NCBI GenBank assembly: GCA_039105265.1
Contig: JAPFFF010000064.1
Coordinates: 682,001 to 746,000, forward strand
Origin: Tritrichomonas musculus
Lineage: Eukaryota; Parabasalia; Tritrichomonadida; Tritrichomonadidae
Length of the DNA: 64,000 nucleotides
Reading direction: 5' to 3'
Below are positions 30,201-38,746 of this stretch, in pieces. The notes beneath the pieces are model-generated. The model did not search any database, was not told the origin of the DNA, and worked only from the letters and a program-made list of their open reading frames with translations. Each line of letters starts with the position of its first letter. The stretch's first letter is position 1. The position numbers and the translations under genes were made by a program.

Positions 30201-30298
30201 TAAACTCTGCCAAAAGATCCTTTACCTAAATCTGCACCTTCAATTTCTTCGAAATGGCTATAGTCAATATTTGGATAATGAACAAAAATATTCTCCAT
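27293..30298 (-). CDS. Active-looking TKL kinase with ~52 tandem NKDKVITA repeats
   Basis: 1,001 residues. Kinase domain about 16-285: glycine loop GKGSFGRVY, lysine in YAAKEI, HRDFKPLN, SDFGFSK, YMAPEVF and ADVYAFGISMYEI, all catalytic residues present. A helical linker (about 300-380) and a basic Lys-rich segment lead to an 8-residue repeat region (about 440-860) of NKDKVITA/NKDKVITP/NKDKELTP units, then a basic tail. Each repeat offers a Thr beside Lys/Asp, so the region could be a multisite phosphorylation or charge-patterned scaffold (inference). The near-perfect DNA repetition means the copy number is probably variable. The long open frame on the opposite strand is only an echo of the repeat. 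Confidence 0.85.
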   Translation of the reverse strand: MENIFVHYPNIDYSHFEEIEGADLGKGSFGRVYKVRYKIDGKIYAAKEIIKGIEFKYLIREIDCLQRFHHPTILQLKAISFKPYGEGKKNLVIITKYAEKGSLNNFCTNRISKQIDDTVRQIFLVGITYGLMIFHKNNHIHRDFKPLNVLVNEHFHPIISDFGFSKPVDEKNSLMQTAPVGTLAYMAPEVFTKKYGRKADVYAFGISMYEIIARRPAYQKVGPQYEFMWRVSYSGLRPKRRGNGATQMKDSIWELCQKCWDHKPSNRPSFEDLFIKLAFNIHKGQIENGYDQFYISKIDADRLFQYIELIIDDSIDLQKLVSKLRANIILNRQLLEAERDNLPEEDREFIRRTNRLKEELMIKIKKKWLNNRPISVAGDDIPDLMISDTDENMFGSSPPPKSAKNITEKKARKKQQTPRNVVLKTKTKRTDKNDQLTNNKNKDKGLTANKDKELTPNKDKVITANKDKVITPNKDKVITANKDKVITANKDKVITPNKDKVITANKDKVITPNKDKGITPNKDKVITANKDKVITPNKDKVITANKDKELTPNKDKVITANKDKELTPNKDKVITANKDKELTPNKDKVITANKDKVITANKDKVITANKDKVITPNKDKGITPNKDKVITANKDKVITANKDKELTPNKDKVITANKDKVITPNKDKVITANKDKELTSNKDKVITANKDKELTPNKDKVITANKDKVITANKDKVITANKDKVITPNKDKVITANKDKVITANKDKVITANKDKELTPNKDKVITANKDKVITANKDKVITANKDKVITPNKDKVITANKDKVITANKDKVITANKDKELTPNKDKVITANKDKELTPNKDKVITANKDKGITANKDKGDKKDLIRRKQGAVSQLEKEANEQRPPKRRLDKVSQMKSADAKPDPIRVKAKPAGSPRKEEDRVEFRNELILECKKKIKNQPEVIDENGFVKLKRPAPDSVRKRLLDQIMKDRNLPLDKNANLQKESPANSPRHDQKDTPK
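27717..28978 (-). repeat. 24-bp coding minisatellite, about 52 copies
   Basis: A 24-bp unit encoding NKDK plus VITA, VITP, ELTP, ELTS, GITA, GITP or GLTA, arranged in higher-order patterns (for example A-A-P and A-ELTP runs), which points to amplification in blocks by unequal exchange. Period divisible by three, frame kept throughout. Confidence 0.95.
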
Positions 30299-31580
30299 TT
30301 TAAAAATATAGACAATATTTTTTTTTAATTATGGTAAATTAATTGGCCATAACGATGAACTATTCAGTTAATTGTAAAATGAAGTGTCAGAATTTAAAAA
30401 AAAAAAGCATAGAATGATAGAGTTGTTATAACTAACTAATTTTCTTATACAAATACTCGTATGAAATGTTTAAAAACTCATTTATTCATGTTGCATTTCA
30501 TATCAAAGACGCATTAATGTTTTATAGTTTATTCAATTATTCAAAAACACCAACTAATGAACAAGGCAAAATAATGAGAAGTATATTTGATCTTACTGAT
30601 GATTTTTCTATTAAAATCCAAGGCATGTTTATGAATATCAAATTTAAATGTGAAAATTATGATAATTTATTTTTAAAAAAAGCAATTCATTAAATTTGGC
30701 AGCTTTAAAGAATGTTCCAAAATCATTTAAGTAAAACAACGGCATTGAATTTTACGAAATCCAATCTCATAATATGTGATAAGCAAAGCAAATTAAGTTC
30801 TTTCTAACAACAAGATTGTCATATTAATTGCATGTTCAGCTATATCTCTTGCCATAATCAGATTTCGCCATCCAAATTCAAAGATAAGTCATTCGTATTT
30901 CAATATCAAATTTTTAATTTCAAGAATTTGATTTTATACTTATCTTTTTCTTCTCGATATCTTTCCGATATGATAGAACGTTTGTTTTTATTATAATTTT
31001 TATTTTTTAATTTGATATTTGTAGCCTTTTTTCTTATTTCTAAAATAATTGTGAGTTTAAATGGTTCTTTTCTTTTAAAAAGTTGTTAATTTGATAACTT
31101 ATTTGGTTGTTATACAAGAAAGCGATTGAATATCTCTAAAAATCTATTATTGAGAATGAATATTTTAGTTGATTGGTTTCATAAATATAAAAAGTCTAAT
31201 ATTTCAGTTACTGAAGGATTTCGTCAAAAAGTAAAATATTATTTGTATAACACATAGTATACCCATTCAAATGACATCTATATTTTTTAACATAGTATAC
31301 CCATTCAAATGTTATCATGATACAAATATATAAGAAATCGATATATATTGATTTTTATTAAAGTCGTTATTTCAACCATTACATTTTATAATATTGGACA
31401 TAAAATATATAAATTATATATTATAATTAATAAATAAATTATTTATTAAGATAAATATAAATTTATTTAATTTTATTTTTTATTCAATTTAGTTGAACGA
31501 CCTTTTTAAATATTTGTATATGATACCACAAATAATTGTTTAAGTTTCATTGAAAAACGATTAATTCTTCAGAAATATAT

Positions 31581-31621
<41 letters not shown>

Positions 31622-31779
31622 ATATATTTCATATTTTTTATAATGTATATGTACTAAATATATTAATGACTAAAATATTGAAAAATATTAACATTTTTTA
31701 AATTAGAATTTGTTGAGTCTATTATTCTTTTTATGATTGTTATTTTATTATTTTACAAGAAATTATGAATTATCCAAAT
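30299..31779. other. AT-rich DNA with small repeats, no confident gene
   Basis: A 75-codon ORF at 30466 (+) has no recognisable family and may be chance. A 22-bp sequence ACATAGTATACCCATTCAAATG occurs twice about 45 bp apart, near 31252 and 31298. A (TA)n microsatellite lies at about 31586-31618. Confidence 0.5.
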
Positions 31780-32445
31780 TTAATATATCATAGATTTAGT
31801 AGAATATTTATTATCTGCCTCTTCTTTTGTATACAGGTAATCCATGTTTACCATATTATTTTTTAATTCATCTAATGCTTCATTAACTACATCAACAGTT
31901 GGGAAATCATTTAAAGTAGTAGCTAGAGCTGTATCATTCTTTTCTATCTGTTTATGTAATGTATCTATCTTGCAATAATTATTAAACCATGGCGATGACA
32001 TTGTAGTACCTTGAATTCGGTCAACAATTTTATTTGCAATGATTGGACATTGCATATCTATAGTTAGACTGTGTAATTAGACACGGCCTACCGTATACTA
32101 CTCGTATCCCCTAAATGCTCGATCTGCTAGTTTTTCCTCAAGGATGTACAATGCTTTATGAGTAAAAATACAATTGAGATCATTTGCATTAGCAATACAA
32201 TGAGTAATAAATTCTTTTGTAACTACATCGGGCGCAAGTGGAATTGGTCCTGAAGCAGACTCAATTGTTTCCATGTGAAAACCTAATAATGAACGAATTA
32301 GGAATTTTTCCAATTGTCTGTTATTAGAAAAACCAAATTTTGAAACGGTGGCTGCATATGAATATATCATTTTATGGTTTAGTACATCAGTTTGCAATTT
32401 GGTATAAACCTCTATCTCCGAAGGAGAATAACTGATTATGGTCAT
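31780..32445 (-). pseudogene. Relic of a second Maverick-type fibre protein
   Basis: Two fragments (115 and 91 codons) lie in the same reading frame, separated by 14 codons containing two in-frame stops, so this is one decayed gene. The downstream end reads DYLYTKEEADNKYSTKS, the shaft motif type also seen in the fibre-like protein at 1990 (TAADERYNRKD, AAANEKYVKTT). The N-terminal part is helical with no match I recognise. Assignment to a Maverick is an inference from that shared motif; no other Maverick gene is adjacent. Confidence 0.55.
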
Positions 32446-32559
32446 TATATGTTAATGATGTGAAATCATAACAAAACAGTTATGAAACTTTTTCTAATAC
32501 TTAGTGAAATAAAAATGGCCCCGATTTGACATTAAAAGAAATTTCAGCGCTTTTTTTCA

Positions 32560-32710
32560 TCCTTAGGATTTTGATTCTTTGGTTCTGGTTCCACTGAACT
32601 CGGATTTTTTGGCTCTGGCTCCACTGAACTCGGATTCTTTGGTTCTGGTTCCACTAAACTCAGATTATTTGGCTCTAGTTCCACTGAGCTCGGATTTTTA
32701 GGCTTTAGAA
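32560..32710 (-). repeat. 30-bp repeat, about 4-5 copies, encoding EPEPKNPSSV on the minus strand
   Basis: A unit of the form GGTTCTGGTTCCACTGAACT plus about 10 bases repeats with scattered changes. Read leftward it gives a Pro/Glu-rich decapeptide without a start, probably a remnant of a low-complexity protein tail. Confidence 0.7.
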
Positions 32711-33169
32711 GTTGACTTCTGTCTTCTTTGATTTAAAAAAAGTAGATAAAAATCGGTTTCATTCAAAATTGAATTAAATATTATATAGTATTTATTGTCA
32801 ACCGTTTATTATAATATGATACCGATTTATATTCAAAATTAAGCATTTCAATTTTGCTTATGAATATTTTCTATAATGTTCTCAAATGGTATCAAGTTAT
32901 TGAGGGCAGTATCATATTATTTAATTTACTGTGTGTGAGATATCACAAATATTTGTGGGACTATTGTTCATTTTTAATTTGAGAGCCTATCTCAATTTTG
33001 AAATATTTTTGTAAACAAGGCTCCCAAATTTTTTTATAGAATTGAAATTTGTTAATATTGAATTAAAATATGAAAATATTTTTGTATTTTCTATAAGAAG
33101 AAAATGAATGTATTTATATGCATTTAATGCAATTAAAAGATTATTCGGTGATGATTAGATTGTTTTTTA

Positions 33170-33320
33170 AAACGAAGTTAGTTGAAGGTCGAACTGAAGA
33201 TAGTTGAAGGTCAAAAATCGTGGTGACCGTTTATTACGAAGTTAGTTGAAGGTCGAGATTTTAGCGACCGTTTATTTTTGAAGTTAGTTGAAGGTCAAAA
33301 AAATGTTAGTTGAAGTACAG
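33170..33320 (+). repeat. Short direct repeats GTTAGTTGAAGGTC
   Basis: Five irregularly spaced full or partial copies of a 14-18 bp sequence between about 33178 and 33315, two followed by GACCGTTTATT. No coding sense; origin unknown. Confidence 0.6.
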
Positions 33321-33548
33321 ACCCAATATATTACAACTTTTTTTAATTAATTTTTCTTTCTTTTTATTAAATAAATAAAATATGATAAAATATAATATTT
33401 TTAAAGATAAGTAATTTATTATTTTTTTATATAAATTCTTATTTCGCCTAAATTTGTAAAGGACTTTTTTCATTATCTCCAAGGTCTTCAAACTTTATAC
33501 TTCCTGCTTTGTTAAAAATTGAATCATGTTTTATTATTAATCGTGCAT

Positions 33549-34360
33549 TTATGTAATTGGTAGAATATTGCACATATCATCTGTTGTAATTAGTGATAAT
33601 GAAGAAAAAACTCTTTCAACTGCAACTTCAGATGAAGGAATTATGAGAACATCAATTGAGAAGTCTGAGAATAAGAAAGGCAAAGGCTCATTTGATAAAG
33701 AAAGGCAAAAACTATGCCCCATGTCATATGAAGTGTCAAATTTTTTAAAATAAATAGTTGTCAAATGACGTTTGAATTAATTGGTATATTTCTTTTTTAA
33801 TGTGTCTTTCATTCAGATATCCATTCATTCCTTTATAAGAACATTTTATAATTTCACAATCGTTATTTTGATTATTTCAATAATCTTCGAGACCATCTTT
33901 TGTGAGTAAATAAGCACTTGCAGGAAGGTGAAATGAATGAATATAATTAAATCTTTGTTTGAGATAATTTGCAAGTTTTAAAGATGCGTCATTATTCAGA
34001 TTAAATAATTCGGTGTGTGCTTTAATATAACATGGTATAATATCTGTTATTCCATCTGAAATAAATCCATAAGTTTTATCATTTTCAAACATATCTTTAA
34101 TTGTGTTATTGCTGCAATGAACAGCGCATGGCTCTCTAATGAAGTTTGCACCATTTAAATCATTTCTTTCATCATTTTTTTTTATTTTTTAAATTATCTC
34201 TTTTTTTGGCATTTTTTATATCAAATGATGCGACATTTGCACTAGAATTATCTGTACAGATTGCAATAACTTCTGTTTTATTGACAGCTAAAACACTAAC
34301 AATTCTATCGATAAACTTTTATTTTGCTTCTATAAAAAAATAAACTCTTCCCTTAATCTC
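33549..34360 (-). pseudogene. hAT-family transposase relic
   Basis: Three fragments read leftward in the order expected of a hAT transposase: VIAICTDNSSANVA (TDNasN motif of the catalytic core, about 34228-34270), then REPCAVHCSNN (CxxH region, just upstream of the 71-codon piece at 33877-34092), then IPSSEVAVERVFSSLSLI (C-terminal dimerisation domain, 33549-33764). Frameshifts and stops separate them, and the DNA-binding N-terminus is missing. I could not find terminal inverted repeats or an 8-bp target duplication. It is a dead element. Confidence 0.75.
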
Positions 34361-34943
34361 TAAAAGTTAATAATATCATGCAATATAATGATAAAAAATG
34401 ATTTAAGTAACATTTATTATAATAAATACAGATAAATGAAATTCTCAAAATGAGTATTATATTTTTTTTCACCATCATCAGCAGCATTTGGTCATAATAA
34501 TAATTGATTCAACTCTTATTAGCAATAAAGAAATTATTTTCAAATTATAAAAAATCTCAAAAAATGAAACCGCGGGTTTTTTAATACATTTAGAAAATTT
34601 TGAGAATCAGAGCTTATACTATACTATTGTTAGTTTATTTTAGAATGATACAGATAAACGATGTGCAATCTGTTCAAAATTAACAATCAATAAAAATGGC
34701 CAGATAGAAGGATTATTTACTGATTAATGATTGATATTGATCTTGTTGAGACGAATATAAATGATCCAATGATTTTACAAGGAGTATCAAGAAAAAATAT
34801 CAAATTTTGTTTTTTGTTTTGCTTTATATATCTGATCTTTTAATAAAAATAGTAAGTAGTTTCCAGTTTTAATCCAAAAAAGCCAGTGGTACCTCAATTA
34901 TGACATATTGGCAGATTTGGAATAACTAGTTCATGCTTATAAA
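34361..34943. other. AT-rich DNA, no gene seen
   Basis: No open frame or RNA gene recognised. Confidence 0.5.
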
Positions 34944-35389
34944 ATGCAAAAAAAGATCATAGATATTTCACTAGATGACGATTCATCGTTCCTGCAAAAA
35001 GTTGGATCATTATTTTTTTTCTCAGAAAGTTTCATTTTTATAGTGTATATCCCTACCAATCAGTTCACAAGATTATCTGTTGACGAATGCTGGGAACAAA
35101 TCAAACAAAATTTGTCGAAGTACCAAAAGATAGAAAGTAAAGAGAAATTAGAATTGACGATAACAAAAAACTCAAGCAAATGGTCAAAGACTACAGAGAA
35201 TTTGATTTCAAAATATACTCACTGAAAAATGACTTGTATTATCCAGTACATCATGAAATTGAAGACTGGAAGAAGAAGAAAAAAAAGCAATTGATTGGTT
35301 TTGACGATTTAATGCATAAAAAATTATGCGTCTCATTTTTTCTCTACAAGAGAAAAACCATGAAATTGATAAAGAGGTTAAATCATTAA
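34944..35389 (+). pseudogene. Possible decayed helical protein
   Basis: An ORF of 93 codons starting at 34944 is overlapped by a second frame from 35180. The second frame continues a plausible charged helical sequence (VKDYREFDFKIYSLKND, HHEIEDWKKKKKK). The join suggests one gene with a frameshift. I do not recognise it; chance is possible. Confidence 0.3.
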
Positions 35390-35955
35390 TTCCTCTACTC
35401 AATTATTCTATTCCTAAATAAACAATTCTAATTTTTTAATTCTTTTTTAAGAGGAAAATTTTATGCTGGGACACACCCATAAAAAATAACACTTGATTTA
35501 AGATGTCATCTCTCCAGGATTATCAAAGAAATGACATTTGAATATTCGAGGGCATGCTTCACTTGTCCTCAAATATTGGTGAATTTAATAATGAAATGAA
35601 AGAAACAGAAGAAAACATATTGAATAAAAATTTTATGAAAGCCATTTTAAGAAAACAATAAAATGAGTTTTCTTTTGTCTGTGGAGTAGTGTTGTTTCTG
35701 CAATGGCCACTACTTTTTCACTGCCTTTAGCCAAGCTCAGGTAAATCCTTTCTTTGACTTTGCTATACATAAGATGCAGTCAATAATTTCCTTCTAACAT
35801 ATGCCGTGCTCCACTTGTGTCATGCTATGCCACAAAAGATATAGCTTATCACTGGAATACAATTACTTTTCTCAAACATAAATTTATTCTATTAAAAAAA
35901 TCTATTTATAACTAAATAAAAATATTTATTATACGCCATAAAAAAGAATTTGAAA
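35390..35955. other. Intergenic DNA before the tRNA
   Basis: Mixed composition with short ORF fragments but nothing that can be assigned. Confidence 0.45.
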
Positions 35956-36028
35956 GGTCTCATAGCTCAGTCGGTAGAGCGTTGTGCTGATAACGCAAAG
36001 GTCTAGGGTTCGAGTCCCTGTGGGACCA
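35956..36028 (+). tRNA. trnI-GAT: tRNA-Ile, anticodon GAT
   Basis: The 73-base cloverleaf folds fully: acceptor GGTCTCA with TGGGACC (one G-T pair) and discriminator A; D-stem GCTC/GAGC; anticodon stem TTGTG/CGCAA with loop CTGATAA giving anticodon GAT; variable AGGTC; T-stem TAGGG/CCCTG around TTCGAGT. Internal A-box and B-box (GGTTCGAGTCC) promoters are present and there is no intron. It decodes isoleucine AUC/AUU. The body looks like a eukaryotic tRNA-Ile, but position 34 is G where nuclear tRNA-Ile genes normally have A (inosine in the RNA). Confidence 0.95.
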
Positions 36029-36036
36029 TTTTTTTT
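36029..36036 (+). terminator. RNA polymerase III terminator
   Basis: Eight T residues follow the tRNA discriminator base directly. Confidence 0.85.
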
Positions 36037-36488
36037 AAAAACACATTTTGATATTTTATCTAATCAATTTCTCATTTATTTACAATGAGAATCAATTTTT
36101 TTTTTTTAAATAAACAGACTTGAATTTTTATTCATCAATGCATATTACAACTATTTATCTTATTTTTAACAAATTATATAATTTTAAAATTCTGCAAGTA
36201 TTCATATGGAATTCCTTTTACTATTTGTTTAATCAAGTAATAGTCTATTTCTCATATTTCAAATTTTGAATCATCACGAAGATTATATAATTTCAAGCAA
36301 TTATCTTTTTTTTTTAACAGACCAAACAAATACAATTAAAAGAAAGTTCATATTTTATTAACCATATCAATGAGCAAATTAAAATTTTCAATAAATTTTT
36401 CCAATGAATGATTATTATTTGATCCAAAACAATTTTTGCAAAAATTTAATAGTTTTACTTTTACAAAAGAGATTTAATATTAAACAGA
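36037..36488. other. AT-rich DNA, no gene seen
   Basis: Spacer between the tRNA and the 3' end of the leftward IFT70 gene. Confidence 0.5.
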
Positions 36489-38420
36489 CTAAAATTGATA
36501 TAATTTGATAAACATTGCTTTCACTGTTCTTGCTTCAAAACTAATTGATTGGTTTTCACGAGCATCTCTAGCATCTGTTGTCATATCAATTATTGATTGT
36601 ATCTTTTTACCATTTTTATCAACTTCATCTAAGAATTTCAAAATTTTATCTAATGTTTCATCTGGAATAATGTAGCTTCTTAATGAAATGCATCGAACAA
36701 TTTCAAGAAGACATTTTTTGGCATAAAACCATGTATCAGGATTTAATTTTGAGTGCATTGGATTGAATGCCCTAAATACATAATCTATACCAAACTCGAA
36801 ATTTTTGTGAGCGCAATATAAGGTTCCGATAACCAAATGAATAATTGATAAATGATATAATTTTGCATTTGCATCATCTTTCACTTTTTGGGCTTCTTCA
36901 TCTGTAACTCTATTGATCAAATTATCAGCAAGGTTATTCTGGTCGGTCATTACGTAAGAAACACACAAGTTTGCTACTAAAATGGCTTCTATGTCAAGCA
37001 AATTTTGTTCTCCAAGAACAAGTGGCTCGTACCATTGAATAGCTTCGAGTGTTTTATTTGGCTGCATAAAGTAGGTATGCGCTAAATTTAACTTCCATGT
37101 TCTATTATCGAGACAAAAGTCCATATACTTCATTAACAATAGTTCAACTAATTGATAATTTTCAAGATCCCAGAAAATCTTAGCTTGGAACATTAAAACT
37201 GGAATTAATTCATCAACAGTTGCTTGAAATTCAATTGTTAATTGCGTTTGCTGAGCCTCATCTTGCGTAACGCGGGCTTCATCAATCTGCTTCATTAATC
37301 GACGTAGAATTTCTGCTTTCGATTTACAAAGCTCGTCAAACTTACGATATGCTTCTTCTTTAGAGGAGGCACAAAGAAGAACAGCTTCTAGAAAATCAAG
37401 CATTGGCTTACCCATGGTATTCATAGCTAATTCAGTATTTTCACCAAGAAGATCTGCGGCATAATCATAATATTCATATTTGCAGTAACCTAAAAGAAGA
37501 TTACGAAACGTTTCTGTAACTGGAGGATCTTGATTAAGTAAAAAGGTTAATTTAGAGAATGCTCCTTGCGGGTCTTCATCCATTGTAATCAATGCAGTAT
37601 TATGCAATGTTATAAGATCCAAATCTTCGACACTGCGATTTGGAAGTTCGGCTAATGCGTCCTTTGCTTCCCTGTAATGCCTTTGATCAAATTCTATTGC
37701 TGATAAAAGATTAAAGGTTTCAACAAGGAATAACTCTTCAACTTTTTTGGTACTACCAATTAGATTAAAGTCTATATTCTCACCTGTAATTGATCGAAGC
37801 AACTCTGGATTAGTTCTTGAACAATTAGATTTAATCTCTGCTATAGTTGTAATAGCTTCGTTGAATCTATTTAGACGATAGTAGCAAAGGGCAATACAAT
37901 ATGCAACTTCAGGAAGATATCCGTGGAGTCTTTTGATTTCATTATACTTTTCGAGAGCTTCTTCATAACGATCTTCTTTGAATAAAACCACTGCTTGATC
38001 AATCATAACATCTTCATTATCTTGGTCACATTCAGTTAAAATTGATTTTGAGGATTGTACGTCATTTTCTGCATAACGTATAGCAGCTTGCAAAATTGCA
38101 ACCTTCTCCTTCAATGCTGGAGATTGAACGCCAAACGAAACACGCATAGCATCGTAATAATTGTCAGTCTTATAAAGGCATTGGGCGTGAAGAATCTTAT
38201 ATTGATCATTTGTTGGGTTCAACTGAACTAATTTAGCATAACTTTGGCAAGCTTTTTGAAAATCATCAGTTTGATAATAACAATAACCAATGAGGGAGTG
38301 AATGGCTGTTGAGTCTGGAAATGAATGGAGTTCATTCTCTAAAATTTTAATGGCTTCAGTATAGTTTTCATCACCTATTAGTGTGTATATTGTTCTGGAA
38401 GCGTTATCTCCACCGAGCAT
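36489..38420 (-). CDS. IFT70: Intraflagellar transport protein IFT70/TTC30 (DYF-1)
   Basis: 643 residues, close to the usual length of IFT70. The N-terminus (YTLIGDENYTEAIKILE, then paired TPR helices such as AIHSLIGYCYYQTDDFQKA and EVAYCIALCYYRLNRFNEA) and the C-terminal region (HLVIGTLYCAHKNFEFGIDY, HSKLNPDTWFYAKKC) match the TTC30 family. It forms a TPR superhelix in the IFT-B complex that carries tubulin and axonemal cargo into the flagellum, so the host is flagellated. The frame is intact with a clean ATG at 38420. It is one of the few conserved single-function host genes here; codon use is ordinary AT-leaning. Confidence 0.93.
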   Translation of the reverse strand: MLGGDNASRTIYTLIGDENYTEAIKILENELHSFPDSTAIHSLIGYCYYQTDDFQKACQSYAKLVQLNPTNDQYKILHAQCLYKTDNYYDAMRVSFGVQSPALKEKVAILQAAIRYAENDVQSSKSILTECDQDNEDVMIDQAVVLFKEDRYEEALEKYNEIKRLHGYLPEVAYCIALCYYRLNRFNEAITTIAEIKSNCSRTNPELLRSITGENIDFNLIGSTKKVEELFLVETFNLLSAIEFDQRHYREAKDALAELPNRSVEDLDLITLHNTALITMDEDPQGAFSKLTFLLNQDPPVTETFRNLLLGYCKYEYYDYAADLLGENTELAMNTMGKPMLDFLEAVLLCASSKEEAYRKFDELCKSKAEILRRLMKQIDEARVTQDEAQQTQLTIEFQATVDELIPVLMFQAKIFWDLENYQLVELLLMKYMDFCLDNRTWKLNLAHTYFMQPNKTLEAIQWYEPLVLGEQNLLDIEAILVANLCVSYVMTDQNNLADNLINRVTDEEAQKVKDDANAKLYHLSIIHLVIGTLYCAHKNFEFGIDYVFRAFNPMHSKLNPDTWFYAKKCLLEIVRCISLRSYIIPDETLDKILKFLDEVDKNGKKIQSIIDMTTDARDARENQSISFEARTVKAMFIKLYQF

Positions 38421-38746
38421 CTTTTGGTTGTACGTTTAAAAATTGTAATAAGAACGTTTTTTAAATAATTTTGAATGAACATAAAAACGGGAAATAAAAA
38501 AGTAAAAGAAAATGGCAAAAAAGGTCAAAATTTCTCAAATTATAATTTAATTTTTTTGAAATAAAAATATCTTAATTTAAATTGCATATAAAAAGAATTT
38601 TTTTAAATATTTATAATTATAAATGAAATAAATTAATAATATTATAATAATTTATTTATTAATATATTTTTTATAAAAATTTTAAAATGTCAAAATTTTT
38701 GTAAAAGAAATTTGAATGATAGCAAAATTTATTTATTTAGAACGAA
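38421..38746. other. Divergent intergenic region
   Basis: 326 bp of A/T-rich DNA between two divergently transcribed genes, so it must hold both promoters; no clear trichomonad initiator motif seen next to either ATG. Confidence 0.5.

Noticed and set aside
32560-33320. CRISPR-like array
   Set aside because: Repeats are imperfect, unevenly spaced or contiguous, and lack regular unique spacers; the host is a eukaryote.
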